A stretch of 64,000 nucleotides of DNA from Microcebus murinus (GCF_040939455.1 NC_134117.1:31365501-31429500); one strand, 5' to 3'. Positions 1 through 42,737 are shown, counted from the first letter of the stretch. Notes: generated from the sequence alone by a model not told the origin. Numbers and translations are program-made.

Positions 1-639
1 GTGTCTCCTTATCTCTTAATCACAAGGCTCCTTATGCAGGACTGCCTGGGGGGGGGGGGTTTATAGACATCCTGTCTCTGTTCTTGCCTCCTGGGAGCAG
101 CCCTAAAAATGACAATCAATTCATTTGGGTAATTGGTATACTGCTGTCTCTCCCCTCTGTTTTCCGATGTCCATTCCAAGTACAGGATTCGTGCAGTGCA
201 ACTTCTCTGGCAGCCTCCTCCAGACATTTATACAAGCAAGGGGCCGACGTTTGGCCAGCTTGCAGAAGATAGCTGTTAGGCTGTGTCTCTCTGTTCAAGG
301 ACTGAACTCTAGTATGAAGGTTGTGGAGTCGCCTTCTTCCAGATCTGAGCTTATAAAAATATACAGGAAGTTCAGGCTGACCTTGCCAAGTGTTCCAGGC
401 CTGGGCACTCTCAGTCCTTTGGATGCTGACTAGTGTCTTTCTCAGCATTTACAGAGCCCCTGTGGGCCTCCCACTTGGTGCCTGCAGGAAATTTGTCTTT
501 GAGTATGTAAGCATTTATTTGGCATAATTTTTGTAGCCACAGGAAATTCCACCTATCCATTCTCTATTCTTTCATGCCTGAAATTGCTTTAATCACCCAA
601 ACTTCCATTTACCATTTAGCATCATAGTTTTAAAAACCT

Positions 640-1985
640 TTATGAGTAGTTAAATTTTTTAAAATGTAAACTTTTTATTGACTGTAACATACACACATCA
701 AAGTGCACAAATCATAGATGTGAATGAAGCACTCATGAAATGAACACCAGGATCAAATATAGAACATCGACATTTCCCCGGAAGCCTCCTTGTCATTTCC
801 CACACCCCTACCAGGGAAATCACCATCATGACTTGGAACCTGACAGATTACTTTGTTTGTTTGTTTGCTGTAATTGACAGACAAAATTGTACACATTTAC
901 TGTATACAACATATTATTTTCAAGTATATATACACTGTGGAATGATTAAATCTAGTTAATTAACATATATATTATTTCACATAGTTATTTTTGTTTTTGT
1001 CCTTTATGTAAATGTGATCATGTGAACACATATGTATTCTTTTACCTAAGCAATGCTTCTTATGGTCAACATTCTATTAATATTTATGAGATTTATCCAT
1101 GTTGTTGCACATAGTTGTAGTTTTCATTTTCATTGCTGTATAGTATTCTACTGTGCAAATAAACCACAATTTACTTAACTATTCTAATGCTGATGGACAT
1201 TTGGGTTGCTTCCGGTTTTTTACTTACAAATAGAGCTGATATGAACATTCTAGTTCAGGTCATTCAGTTAACACATATATATTTCTCTATGGAAATATAT
1301 GGAGGAGTGGAATATATAAGACATAGGATATGTGTGTTTAGCATTAGCAGGTATTATTAAACACCTTTTCTGACGTGGTTGTACCAATTTACACAACCAC
1401 TGTCAGCATAGGAGTTATAGTCATGCCACATCTTCACCAACACTAGATCTCTCTTTTCCATTTAGCCATTCTGGTGGTTATATAGTGGTGGGCATTGTGT
1501 TCTTAATCTGCATTTCTCTGATAATTAGTAAAGATGAACATTTGTTTTATGTGCATTGGCCATTTGTATATCTTTTCTTTTCTTTCTCTCTTTTCTTTTT
1601 TTAGCAATCGGGTATTACTATGTTGTCCAGGCTGGAGTGCTGTGGCTTTTCACAGGTGAGATCACAGTACACTGCAGCCTCAAACTCCAGGGGTCAAGCC
1701 ATCCTCCCAATTCAGCCTCCCAAGTAGCTGGGACTATAGGTGCACACCACTGTGGCTGGCTGGATATCTTCTTTCGTGAGTTTCTCTGGTCATCTTTTTC
1801 ACAAATTTTCTATGGTGTTTCTGCCTTTTATGTAATGATTTTCAAAGATGTTTATATTTTCTGATAATTTGTTGGTTATACATACTGCGGATGTTTTCTC
1901 CCACAGAGATGTTTTCTCTGTGACTTAACTTTTCATTTTCTTAATAAAGTCTTTTAAATGAACAGAACTTCTTAATTTTTTTTCT
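640..1985 (-). repeat. Old L1 LINE fragment, split by an Alu-like monomer
   Basis: The + strand reads as the reverse complement of a degenerate L1 3' portion: phrases equivalent to the end of ORF2 (beginning near 1985) followed by 3' UTR toward 640. Typical L1-antisense wording is visible, such as the stretch around 1380-1530 with 'ccattctggtggttatatag'. An Alu-like monomer at about 1596-1765 interrupts it. All reading frames are broken. The subfamily cannot be set by eye. Confidence 0.65.
1596..1765 (-). repeat. Alu-like monomer (old, FLAM/FRAM-type) inside L1
   Basis: Antisense Alu wording is visible: a T-rich stretch, then 'gttgtccaggctggagtg', 'cactgcagcctcaaactcc' and 'agtagctgggactatagg'. 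Only about one arm is present. The L1 sequence resumes on the far side, so this insertion is younger than the L1. Confidence 0.7.
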
Positions 1986-2339
1986 TTATGGTTAGCTCCT
2001 TGTGTGTCCTATTTAAATTTTTTTTCTCGCCATAAGGAAGTTATAAAATATTATGGAGATATTTTCCTATATTTTCTTTAAATTGACTTTTGCATATGGT
2101 ATGATGTAGGAATCAAGATTAATTATTTTACTGTTTTATTAAGTTGATGCAGAGATATTTTAAATAAATAAATAAATATTTAAAAGACCATATTTAACCT
2201 TATGCCATTAATCATGGGACTAATCATTTATGGATCTGTTTCTGGACTGTATTTGAGAAGCAGTTAATTATTAAGCTTATTCTCATGAAAGAATTCCTGT
2301 AATGTGATTCTTTTCTCAGGCAGTGTTTTAATACATACT

Positions 2340-2715
2340 TACTAACAACTAGGCATCATGCTAAGCATTTTACCTGCATCATTTCATTTTAAACTTCATC
2401 AACCCCCTACGACAGTGGCCCCCAGACTTCTGTTTTCATGGAAGACAATTTTTCCACAGACTGGGGATGGGAGGGATGGTTTGGGGATGATTTAAGCACA
2501 TTACATTTATTGTGCACTTTATTTCTATTATTATTACATTGTAATAAATAATGACATAATTATACAACTCACCATACATTGGGGACCCCTGACCTACGAA
2601 ATAGGTACTATAATTATCCCCATTTTATAGATGAGGAAATTAAGACTCAGTGAATCAAACAATCTACCCGGGGTCTCCTAACTAGTAAGAGGCAGAATGT
2701 GAATCTGATTGACTT
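2340..2715 (-). repeat. MIR SINE split by a hAT MITE
   Basis: The left part (2340-2412) has 'ggcatcatgctaagcatttt' and the right part (2600-2715) has 'ccccattttatagatgagg', together the two halves of an antisense MIR. The middle, 2413-2591, is a separate DNA transposon, so the MIR was present first. Confidence 0.65.
2413..2591. mobile_element. Nonautonomous hAT-type MITE (MER1/Charlie-like)
   Basis: The element is 179 bp. It opens with CAGTGGCCCCCAG and its other end reads, in reverse complement, CAGGGGTCCCC, which are imperfect terminal inverted repeats of hAT type. It is flanked by 8-bp near-duplicates, CCCTACGA at 2405-2412 and ACCTACGA at 2592-2599 (7 of 8 match), as expected for hAT target-site duplication. 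It has no coding capacity. The exact Repbase name is uncertain. Confidence 0.75.
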
Positions 2716-2775
2716 TGAAGTATGGCTCTTTATCTTATTCTTTCCCAGAGCAGCTTTTGAGGAGAAGAGGAGCAA

Positions 2776-2778
<3 letters not shown>

Positions 2779-2831
<53 letters not shown>
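2779..2831. repeat. (TG)n microsatellite
   Basis: An uninterrupted run of about 26 GT dinucleotides. It produces poly-Cys/Val and poly-His/Thr frames in this region that are not genes. Confidence 0.97.
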
Positions 2832-2833
<2 letters not shown>

Positions 2834-3324
2834 CGCGGGAGGAGAGGGTGATGCAGAGGATTGGGGTCCCGAAAAAGATGAACAGGTGAAGAATGAAGAA
2901 GCAGAGTATGCCTAAAACAAAGTGTGCAAACATTCACACTTTTGCTTGGAATCTTTTGTATGTTTTTCTGTAGTTTCAAATCCCCACCCAAAGCCAACTT
3001 ATCATTTCCGCAAGACAATGTCATTTTTTACTCACCCCCTCCATTTTCATCAGGGGCACCTATGTTATTTCAGTCTTTTCAGCTTTGGAGGCATCTTTTC
3101 TTATACTTCAGTAGCCCTCATGCCCTATATCCAATGATGCATGTCTCCTACCATTTATTTCTCAACTAGCTCATGAATTAAATTCTTCATTCCCACTCCC
3201 GGCACTTCCTGCCAGCTGCGGTCCAATAAACCTTCCCTTTCCCTCTCGTGCCTCCAGCCATTCCTGCCTTTCTGCGTTTCATATATTATTAAAACACTGC
3301 ATATATTTCCTCCTCTTTAAAACA

Positions 3325-3535
3325 ATAGTGAGCATTTATTAAGCCTTACTATGTGCCAAGCACTAGCCTAAACACTTTAAAAGAAACATCTAATTGGTTC
3401 TCACAATAGTACAGTGAAATAGTTACTGTTATTATTCCCATTTTATAGAAGAAGACTAAAACTTGAAGACAATTAAGTGATGTCAAGGTGATGCAGCTGG
3501 TAAATGGCAGAACTAGGATTTAAATATGAATTTAT
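3325..3535 (-). repeat. MIR SINE
   Basis: Antisense MIR wording: 'actatgtgccaagcactagc', then 'tcccattttatagaag', then 'gcagctggtaaatggcagaa'. Confidence 0.7.
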
Positions 3536-3589
3536 TTGATTTCAGATTTCTACCTGTCCATACCACCCTATTCTTTGCAACATTTCCCT

Positions 3590-3955
3590 AGCTCTAGTCC
3601 AAACTCTGCAGCCGTAGCATTCAAGAACACTCCAAATCTGGCTCTAATCTCCCTTTCTGATCTTTCCTTCACTGATCCTTTTCAAAAATTCTGCTCCAGC
3701 TGAATGATCCATTTACATTTCCGTAAATAGCCCAGGGATATTTCTACCACTCATCTTTTACTGACACCCTTGCCCTGACTGCCTCCTCCTCCCATCTCCT
3801 CTCCTCTTATTAAAGATCTACATTTAAATCATAGCTTAAGTCTCATGTCCTCTACAAAGCCTTTCTCACCTCGTTCTTATCCCTCTGTCTCAATTTATCT
3901 GGTACCTTTTCTCCATGAAAATAGTTCCTAATCTTTCTAAGCATCAAAACTGTCA
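3590..3955 (+). repeat. L2 LINE 3' fragment
   Basis: A pyrimidine-rich L2-like stretch with wording such as 'ctccaaatctggctctaatc' and 'tacaaagcctttctcacctc', matching the order of the L2 3' end. It is diverged and partly truncated where the next Alu begins. Confidence 0.55.
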
Positions 3956-4180
3956 CGGGAGGAGGATGGCTTGAGGCCAGGAGTTTGTCTCTACAAAAAA
4001 TAAAAACAAATTAGTTGGGCATGGTGGTGTACATCTGTAGTCTCAACTACTCAGGAAGTTTAGGCAGGAGGATCACTTGATTGAGCCCAGGAGTTGAGGT
4101 TGCAGTGAGCTATGACGATGCCACTGCACTCTCGTCCAGGTGACAGAGCGAGACCCTGTCTCAAAAAACAAACAAAACAC
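3956..4180 (+). repeat. Truncated Alu
   Basis: Begins within the left arm ('ggaggatggcttgaggccag') and runs through the right arm to 'gagaccctgtctcaaaaaac'. The 5' head is missing and the copy is diverged, so it is an older one. Confidence 0.85.
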
Positions 4181-4482
4181 TGCCCTGGGCCTTATTGAAA
4201 GGCAATATTTACAGTGCTCAATAGTAAGAGCTTTGGAGTCAAGTATATTTATGCACTGATTTGCTTTCATGACTCTGAGAGTTATTTAGCACAGGTAGTG
4301 AGTTTTCTCACTTGATTGTTCACAGTCAGTTACAGATTGAACTCCTTGTTCTTCTACTTTCCCCCTTCTCACTACTGCACTCGACTAGTCTTTAAAAAAA
4401 CAGAAAAGAAAAAGAGAGGTGTGGCCCGTGTCCTCATGGAGCTTACATCTCAATGAAGGAGACAGATCTGGACTAATGTATG

Positions 4483-4810
4483 GGCCGGGCGCGGTGGCTC
4501 ACACCTGTAACCCTACCACTCTGGGAGGCTGAGGCGAGCGGATCGCTCAAGGTCAGGAGTTCAAAACCAGCCTGAGCAAGAGCGAGGCCCCGTCTCTACT
4601 ATAACCACAAAGAAATTAATTGGCCAACTAATATATATAGAAAAAAGTAGCCGGGCATGGTGGCACATGCCTGTAGTCCCAGCTATTCAGGAGGCTGAGG
4701 CAGTAGGATTGTTTGAGCCCAGGAGTTTGAGGTTGCTGTGAGCTAGGCTGACACCACGGCACTAGCTTGGTCAACAAAGCAAGACTCTGTCTCAAAAAAA
4801 AAAAAAAGGT
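4483..4810 (+). repeat. Full-length strepsirrhine-type Alu
   Basis: Starts GGGCCGGGCGCGGTGGCTC, includes the middle 'attggccaactaatatatat' and right arm 'gctaggctgacaccacggca', and ends in an A-run. This mid-region and arm are hallmarks I associate with lemur and galago Alus rather than human AluS or AluY. Confidence 0.92.
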
Positions 4811-5362
4811 ATGGATGTAGGTAGCTAAGTGCTACAGAAAGTAACATGAGCATATTATAAATCATCCTACCCAGTTGGTCGAAGAGGTGGTCATAAAAGG
4901 CTTTTCCTTCACATAAGATGAGGTTTAAAGGATAAGGAGGAGTTATGGAGGCAAAAAGAGAGGGAAAAACCATTCCAGGGAGAGGGAATGGTAAATTTGA
5001 AGAGGCATGCATGTTGAGGAAACAAAAAAAAAACCTAGTATGGCTGAGGTCTCATCAAATGTTGTGGGGGTTAAGTGAGATAGCAGATGGTTCTGGTTAT
5101 CTACTGGTAATAACAAATCACCTCCAAATTAGTGGCTTTAAACAATAATGTTTAGTTTGCTTATGAATCTGCAATCTGGGTGAGGCTCAGGGAAGACATC
5201 TCACCTCTGCTCCACTCAGTGTTAGCTGTCGAAGGAGAAAGACAGAAGGACCCAGGCAGAAACTCTACTGCCTTTTTGCAACTTAGTCTCAGAAGTCTCT
5301 TAGCATTTTTCTTCTTTTATTCTCATTCTCCCCCTTCTCCTCCTCCTCCTTTTTCTTCTTCT

Positions 5363-5480
5363 TTTTTGAGGTCTTGCTATGTTGCCCAGGCTGGTCTTGA
5401 ACTCCTGGCCTCAGTGATCCTCCCACTTCAGCCTCCTAAAGTGCTGGGATTACAGGCATAAGCCATGGCACCCAGCCCTT
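5363..5480 (-). repeat. Alu monomer
   Basis: Antisense single arm: 'gttgcccaggctggtcttg' through 'gtgctgggattacaggc' to 'cacccagccc'. It lies next to a TC-rich stretch at about 5320-5362. Confidence 0.8.
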
Positions 5481-6039
5481 AGCATTACTTCTGCTATAGT
5501 CACTGACACACCCAGGTTCAAGGCAGGGACCATAGGTATCAGCTTACCATAGAGGAGTATCAGCCTCATATCATAAGAAGAGTGTGTTTAATGGGATATG
5601 TTGGTATATTTGTTATATAATGGTATATACCATTTGACATATAATGGTGTAGTGGTGTAAAATATATTGGTATATTTTTGGAAAATGTAACCTGCTCAAA
5701 GATATAAAGTATTAGCAGAATGTATATTCACAGTTTGTCTTAGAAATATTACTTGGTATCTTAGAAATATTACTTGGTATTATAAACATTATGAACACTA
5801 CCATCACCCAACTGCCTCACCCTTACCACATACCTACAATTTTGTTACTTTATTTGAGTTATACAGAATTGGTGCACATTTAAATTTTTATATCCACTGA
5901 AATAACATATTTTACAAATTGGGAACCATAGGTTCATGCCATTTACTAGACACTTGGCATATGATAGAAATATTGTTGTTATTATTCTATATAGTCTGTC
6001 TTTCTTACTAGTCGGCCTTCAGGGGTAAGGAGTGGCTTT

Positions 6040-7200
6040 TCTTTTGGGTCATTAAATATGAAATGTCCAATTTCAAATCAAAGTGTAGTTTATTATATCT
6101 CAAACAAGAAGCAGTACAATTAATCAAAGTATGTGCCTAAACTATTGACACAGTTTTGCCATCTTAACAGTAGCTTGTTTATGTCAGCAGCAAAGACGCT
6201 TGGAAAGCAAGTGGCCATGAAATTGTGAAAGGCGTTTTCCACAGCTTGTTGAGAACTGAATATTTTCCTTGCAAGAAGTGACCCAAAGCCTGGAAGAAGT
6301 GGTAGTCAGTTGGCGCAAAGTCTGGTCAATACAGTGGATGACAGAGAGCTTCCAAGGCCAGCCTCTGTAGTTTGAGCAGCATTGTTTGTGCGACATGCAG
6401 TCAAGCATTGTCTTGCAAGAGGATTGGCCTGTCTCTATTGACCAATCTTGGCTGTTTAATCACAAGAATCCTCATTATTTTGTCCAGCTGGTTGCAGTAG
6501 ACACCTGCTGTAATGGATTGACCAGGTTTCATGAAGCTGTAGTAGATAATACCAGTGCTGGACCATCAAACAGACACCATTAACCTTTTTTTGTGTTTGA
6601 TGAATATTCGGTTTTGGACTGTGTTTGGGCATTTCATCTTTATCTAATCATTGTGCTGAATGCTTGTGATTGTCAAAAAGAATCCATTTTTCATCACATG
6701 TAACAATATGGTATAGAAATGGTTTGCCTTTATGTCATGACAGCAAAGAAAGGCAAGTTTTGAGAAGAGTATCTCTTCTGATGCTCATTTAATTCATGTG
6801 GAGCCATCTATCCAGCTTCTTTGCCTTGCTGATTTGTTTCAAATTGTCCCGTATTGGTGGAGTAGTAACATCAAACCTTGCTAATTCACATGTAGGTTGA
6901 GATGGATTTGCTTCCTCTACAGCTTTCAGCTCATCATTATCTACCCTGGTCTTAGGTCCCCCATGTGGCTCATTTTCAAGATTAAAATCACCAGAATGGA
7001 ACTTCTCAAACCATTTATGTACTGTGCGTTCATTAGCCACATCCTTCCCAAACACTTTGGTGATATTTTGAGCTGTTTGTGCTGCATTGGTTCCAAGACA
7101 GGACTCATATTTCAAAACAACACCAATTTTTTATTTATCCCTGGTTTCACAAAAATTGCTCTTTAAAAATGTAAAAGATAACCACAAGCCAAAAAACATG
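6040..7200 (-). mobile_element. Decayed Tc1/mariner transposon (Hsmar2-like)
   Basis: The - strand carries a broken mariner transposase. The outer ends contain 'attaaatatgaaatgtcc' near 6053 and 'gtgaaatgtcag' near 7258, but I could not define clean terminal inverted repeats or TA duplications, so the borders are approximate. It lies about 1.8 kb upstream of the FRA10AC1 promoter. Confidence 0.75.
6120..7115 (-). pseudogene. Mariner transposase pseudogene
   Basis: The longest intact stretch (7115 down to 6789) encodes the N-terminal helix-turn-helix part of a mariner transposase, with GKDVANERTVHKWFEKF and the motif LENEPHGGPKTRVDNDELKA-like (split: LENEPHGGP, KTRVDNDELKAVEEA). The frame is then lost; shorter remnants of the C-terminal region appear down to about 6184. 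The catalytic D,D34D triad cannot be read in one frame, so the copy should be inactive. A full mariner transposase is around 340-350 residues; here about 108 N-terminal residues are contiguous. Confidence 0.8.
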
Positions 7201-7299
7201 TGTTTGAAAGACTAAGGATGTATCTTTACAATAAAAATAAAACAAGAGGTGTCAAAGTGAAATGTCAGAAATAGCAACTGTCAAACTTAGTACTTAAGG

Positions 7300-8980
7300 A
7301 AATCAGAAATTTCATACTTAATAACCTATTAATAATACATATCTGTAACCCTGATGACTAGGACAGTGCCCTGCCCAGTGCAGACACTTAATAAATATTA
7401 TGGTTTTTATTGTTGTTGAGCTATAATTGCTAACTTGAGATTGCCTGATCAGGTAGGTTTTCTATCCTGTATTAAATTGTTTTTAGTTCAGATCATGTGA
7501 TCCATTCCTAACATATATTTTCTATTTACTCTTTTTCAATAACTGCTGTCTCAAAGTGAAAATGGAAATCTTTGACTGAATGGATTGGTAGCAACAGATC
7601 TGAAATTCTTAGAAATGTTGGAAACAGAAGCTACTTCCCACACAATCCATGAAGGGAGATAGGAGAGAGAGAGAGGGGGACAGGAGAGAGAGAGAACTGG
7701 GTCTTATAGAGTGACAATTGCCACCCAGTTCTAGACCCTCACAAGGTTTGTGGCTTTGGGTCCTGTACCTCTCTTCCTCTTATGTATGATGGGGCTAATA
7801 ACACTGCAGCACCAAAAGAGTAAAATGAAACAACAGACAAGAAGATACTAGGAATGGTAGAAAAATGCTAATAACTATCAAATATGGGTAGAAAGGAAAC
7901 TGGATACAAAGTACAGGTGTGTTTGGTTTTATTAATAATAAATAAAAGATCAATATATACATTTCAGATATTTACCAAAAAAGGAACTGCTTGACAAAAT
8001 AATTCAATATAGTATAATATTAAATTGTGAGGCTTCCTATTGCTTTAAATTTTTTGAGTAAATGTTTTTACTGAAGTATAATCTGCACTTTGGAGTAATT
8101 GAATTTACCATAATTTAACTTACCTTACAGCTTTTCAAGATAACATTCACTACATTGGTAAAGTGAGGATGTATCTAAAATTTACTGTCAGGGGTAGAAG
8201 GGGCCTTGAACTGATAAAGATATTATTATCTACTGTTTAGGGCAAAAGATGTAAAATGAGTGTGCATTAAGCGCCAAGCTTTTCTCTAAAAAGAACCCGC
8301 TGTAAAAGCCATAAACATGCCAGTTCAATTCAACAAATATTTAATTAGCACTCGTGATTTCCAAGGTACCATGTGGGATCTGAGGAGGAAGCAAAGATGA
8401 ATAGCTCATGCCAGACACATGTAACTAGACTGGGAAGCAAAGTGGGGCGTCATGATATAGGAAAGGCAAAACACAGGAAGAACCTGCTGGAGCTTAAAAT
8501 AACTTAACTTTTCTTGCCTTTTTTTTTTTTTTTTTAAGACTCTATTTTGAACGTCTTTTCACATGTGCTGGGTCGCTTGTCAGCAGAGAATCCGCGACCC
8601 TGTGAAATCTCTCCTCCTTATTCTTTCTTTCCTCAAAAATTCAATGAGCTCTTCTGCCATCAGCACTGCTTTTGGAACGATATCTATTGTGTGGGTGGTG
8701 AAAAGATGGAAAGTTATTTTTGTTCTAATTATGAGAACTGTTTTACTTGGGAGGGGGGCGCTGATCTGAGGCTGAGATGCTCCGCGAGGATGCTTTCAGG
8801 AGGCGTTACTAGGTTACTAGAGAGAGGACGGCAGGTGATAGGCAGCAGTTTTCCTAAAACAAAATGTATTTTCAAAGTAGAGGCGTGGGCAGAGCGGCGA
8901 TCAGTGCCACACGGTACTACATGCTGCATTCCCTAGAGAGGAAAAGAAAGAGGCCCAGGAAAAACTGGGGGTTGTGCCTT
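7300..8980. other. AT-rich intergenic DNA upstream of FRA10AC1
   Basis: I see no gene or confidently named repeat here. There is a short GA-rich patch near 7660-7695 and a T-run at 8521-8535. GC content and CpG frequency rise after about 8730 toward the CpG island. Confidence 0.5.
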
Positions 8981-9099
8981 GGGGAAAGCAAGAAGCCTCT
9001 GCTTCCCCTTCCGGGCCGTTTCTTCCACCGCCCTTGTTTCCCGGAGCTGTTCTGACTGTAGCACAAGGTCGGCGCGCCCGAGGACGGTGGTATTTAAGT

Positions 9100-9188
9100 G
9101 TGACACGCATCCCAGTTGGACCGGAAGCAGCGCCCAGTCGGGACCCGTAGGGAGAGGCGTGGGACGGGCGGCGGCGGCGGCGGCGGCG
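9100..9188 (+). other. FRA10AC1: Probable noncoding exon 1 of FRA10AC1 (borders tentative)
   Basis: In human the CGG repeat is in the 5' UTR of FRA10AC1, so the first exon should cover it. A plausible splice donor, GTGAGG, starts at 9189 immediately after the CGG run; the downstream candidate GTATAT near 9347 is weaker. The start is a guess near the ETS motif at 9121. The intron would run to the exon with the start codon near 11241. Confidence 0.35.
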
Positions 9189-9189
9189 G
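9169..9189 (+). repeat. FRA10AC1: (CGG)7 repeat, orthologue of the FRA10A fragile-site repeat
   Basis: Seven pure CGG units, preceded by GGGACGGG and followed by TGAGG. Expansion and methylation of the CGG repeat at this locus in human cause the folate-sensitive fragile site FRA10A and silence FRA10AC1 (established knowledge). Seven uninterrupted units is a short allele, so no fragile-site behaviour is expected here. Confidence 0.9.
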
Positions 9190-9659
9190 TGAGGCTGCGC
9201 GGCCGGGGCGGACGGGGCAGGCCCTGCAGCGGCTCGCTCAGGCCGTGGGTCGTCGCTGCAGCTACCTAGAAAGGAGGAAACGACGACTCCAGGGGCGAAG
9301 TTGGCAGAGCAGGGAGGAAGGGAAGGAGTGTGCGAAGTGGGCCGTGGGTATATTTGGCGTCGGGGAGAAGGACCTCAAAACTCGTTCCTAATATACTGCT
9401 AGTTGGTTATAATTTTTTTTCTTTTTGGATGACAGATCTTGGAGACACCCGGCGTGTCCTTTCTCGAGTTTCTCTCGACTCTTGTCTGTTGCTTCGTAGC
9501 CTGAAGTGAGTGAGAGCTTTTTAGTTCAACCACTGAGTTAACATAGGTATGGGATGGGTGAAGCGGCCAGAGAAAAAAGAAATGGGAGAGTGGGTGCAAG
9601 GGCAGGAAGTGGTGTCTAGGGGTGAGGGAACAACTTGATGCTGATGCTGACAGTAAACA

Positions 9660-9860
9660 TTCACAGGGTTGTACTGTGCCAAACTGTTGTAAAACCCTTT
9701 AGATGTGGTAACTCAATCTCCATTCCTGTGAGGTCAGTAATCTTACTAGCTTCATTTTCTCAGTACGGAAACTGAGGCTCAGGGAGGTTAAAGGAACAGT
9801 CCTAATGAAAGGCAGATGAAAAGTGCAGAGCCAGGCTTTGAATTCTGGTAGGCTGATCCC
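9660..9860 (-). repeat. MIR SINE
   Basis: Antisense MIR wording: 'tactgtgccaaactgttg', 'cggaaactgaggctcaggg' and 'agagccaggctttgaattc'. It lies in intron 1. Confidence 0.7.
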
Positions 9861-10689
9861 AGTGTGTATTCCTAAACTCCATATTATGATTGTCCCCCAT
9901 CAAAATGTGAAGAAATTGAAAACATAGGACAATAAGTGCCGAGGATGGTATGGCTGGAACAAATTTGATAGGACAGTTGGAGTCCACCTCATAAAGGGTG
10001 GCTGGGCTCTTTCTCTGTACAGAATTCAGTGGGACAGGGAAGAGAGGTACACACCCATACACCTAAGTTTGAAAATAGAATGAATTATAGAAAGATCACA
10101 GACTTTAAAGATTTAAAGAATGTAAAGATTATTTCATGTAGTCACCTTGTTTAACTGTTGTTTAAGGACATGAAGTGAATTAAAGGTAGCCAGGACTAGA
10201 AACATTCTTCTATCCTAGATCCAATTCAATGAAGTTTAGGGAGTTCTTTCCTCTTTTTCCTTCTGTACTTGCTGTGGTGAATATTAACATTTTTAAAATT
10301 TGGTATATCATTTAACTTGGATTGGTTCCTTCCAGCCATTGAATTTGTTATTTATGACATTGAATAGTCACATAATCCATCCATTCCCCCATTAATGTGT
10401 ACCCTGAATGCAATGTAATGCTGGAACCAGGAGTTTCTTCCAAAACAATTGAGTGACAACTGAGGTCTTTCAGCATTTCTAAGAATGTCAGTTTAAAAAT
10501 GAATTGAAACAAGATAAAGCTGACTAAGCCAAGGACAAGATAGTTTATCTTGAAGAAACTTAAAAGAAAATGGAAATCTTTACCCATGCTGAAAAAGATA
10601 ACAGGAGAATTTTCATCAATTGGTAGTGTACCATTCACAAATACTGTAATTCTGATGGAATGTAGCTAATCATATTCTGGAGAGGCAAT

Positions 10690-10900
10690 TTGGGGTTATT
10701 GAAATTGTGGCTTAAGAATCAAATAGATCAGTCACTACCTTGCTTTGTAAAACTGATTGACTTAACTTTGTCCTTGATTTGTTCATCCCTAAAATGGAGA
10801 TAGCCGGGTTCTAACTTGCAGAATTAGAAACATTGTTTGTAAAGTACTTAGCACAATGTCTGGAATAAAATTGATGATAAATACTCAGTAACTGTAACTG
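10690..10900 (+). repeat. MIR SINE (diverged)
   Basis: Sense-orientation MIR wording: 'ttgttcatccctaaaatgg' followed by 'gtaaagtacttagcacaatg' and 'gataaatactcagtaa'. It lies in intron 1. Confidence 0.55.
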
Positions 10901-11240
10901 CTCTGAATCAAATAAAAGTGAAGTCTTGGTGAACCTTGTACACAGTCACTTTGCAGCTTCTAGCCATGGTTTTCAGTAGAAAAAATCAAAGAATAGCCCC
11001 GTTTGTTATTCCAATAATAATTAAAGGTGAAAAATGTTGATACATTTTTTAAAGTATAAGTCTGTTATTTCAAAATGAATGAAAGTTTTAGATAGTCAGA
11101 TAGCCCATGAACAGTGATCTGCTCACCATGGTCCTTTAAAACTATTGTGAATGTTTAAGATAACTTAGTTTTGAACTAATCTGTTTCCTGAACAATTGGC
11201 AACTTAGGTTCTGAATAGCTGACTTGATACTCCTGTACAG

Positions 11241-42514
<31,274 letters not shown>

Positions 42515-42595
42515 GATGGAAGAGAGAAGATGACATTCCTTAATGTGAAATTACATTTTGAAACTTTATTAAAATTTTATCTACAAGTTGCAGCT
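42515..42595 (+). promoter_or_regulatory. FRA10AC1: FRA10AC1 3' UTR and polyadenylation signal
   Basis: ATTAAA at 42568-42573 lies 54 bases after the stop codon, implying a very short 3' UTR with cleavage near 42590. A T-rich and GT-containing stretch follows (GTTGCAGCTTGAGTGGTTTG). Confidence 0.8.
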
Positions 42596-42737
42596 TGAGT
42601 GGTTTGTCTCTGGAAATAAAAATCCTGGTACTCTCAGGATGTCAGATGCTTTTAAGTTCATTAGTTCTATTGAGACATTTTCCCTGTCTTTATATATCTT
42701 TTCCATTGCTTTTCTACAACTCTATTTCATTCGTAGC

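Larger units (their letters stand above)
8990..9330 (+). promoter_or_regulatory. FRA10AC1: CpG-island promoter of FRA10AC1
   Basis: This is the only strongly CpG-rich stretch in the window, lying about 2 kb upstream of the first coding exon on the + strand. No TATA box is obvious. ETS/GABP-type cores are visible in both orientations: CTTCCGG at 9008-9014 and CCGGAAG at 9121-9127. Such motifs are typical of housekeeping CpG-island promoters. The exact transcription start cannot be read from sequence alone. Confidence 0.8.

Noticed and set aside
116..448. Overlapping open frames of about 100-110 codons on both strands near the window start
   Set aside because: No recognisable domain, no splice context, and both strands open over the same stretch, which suggests chance or an unidentified old repeat.
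2647..3024. Open frames with poly-His/Thr or poly-Cys/Val
   Set aside because: Produced by the (TG)n microsatellite and flanking MIR sequence.
9116..9391. 91-codon frame across the CpG island as a protein-coding gene
   Set aside because: Has no ATG start, overlaps the 5' UTR and promoter, and its composition reflects GC-rich DNA. Kept only as a low-interest finding.
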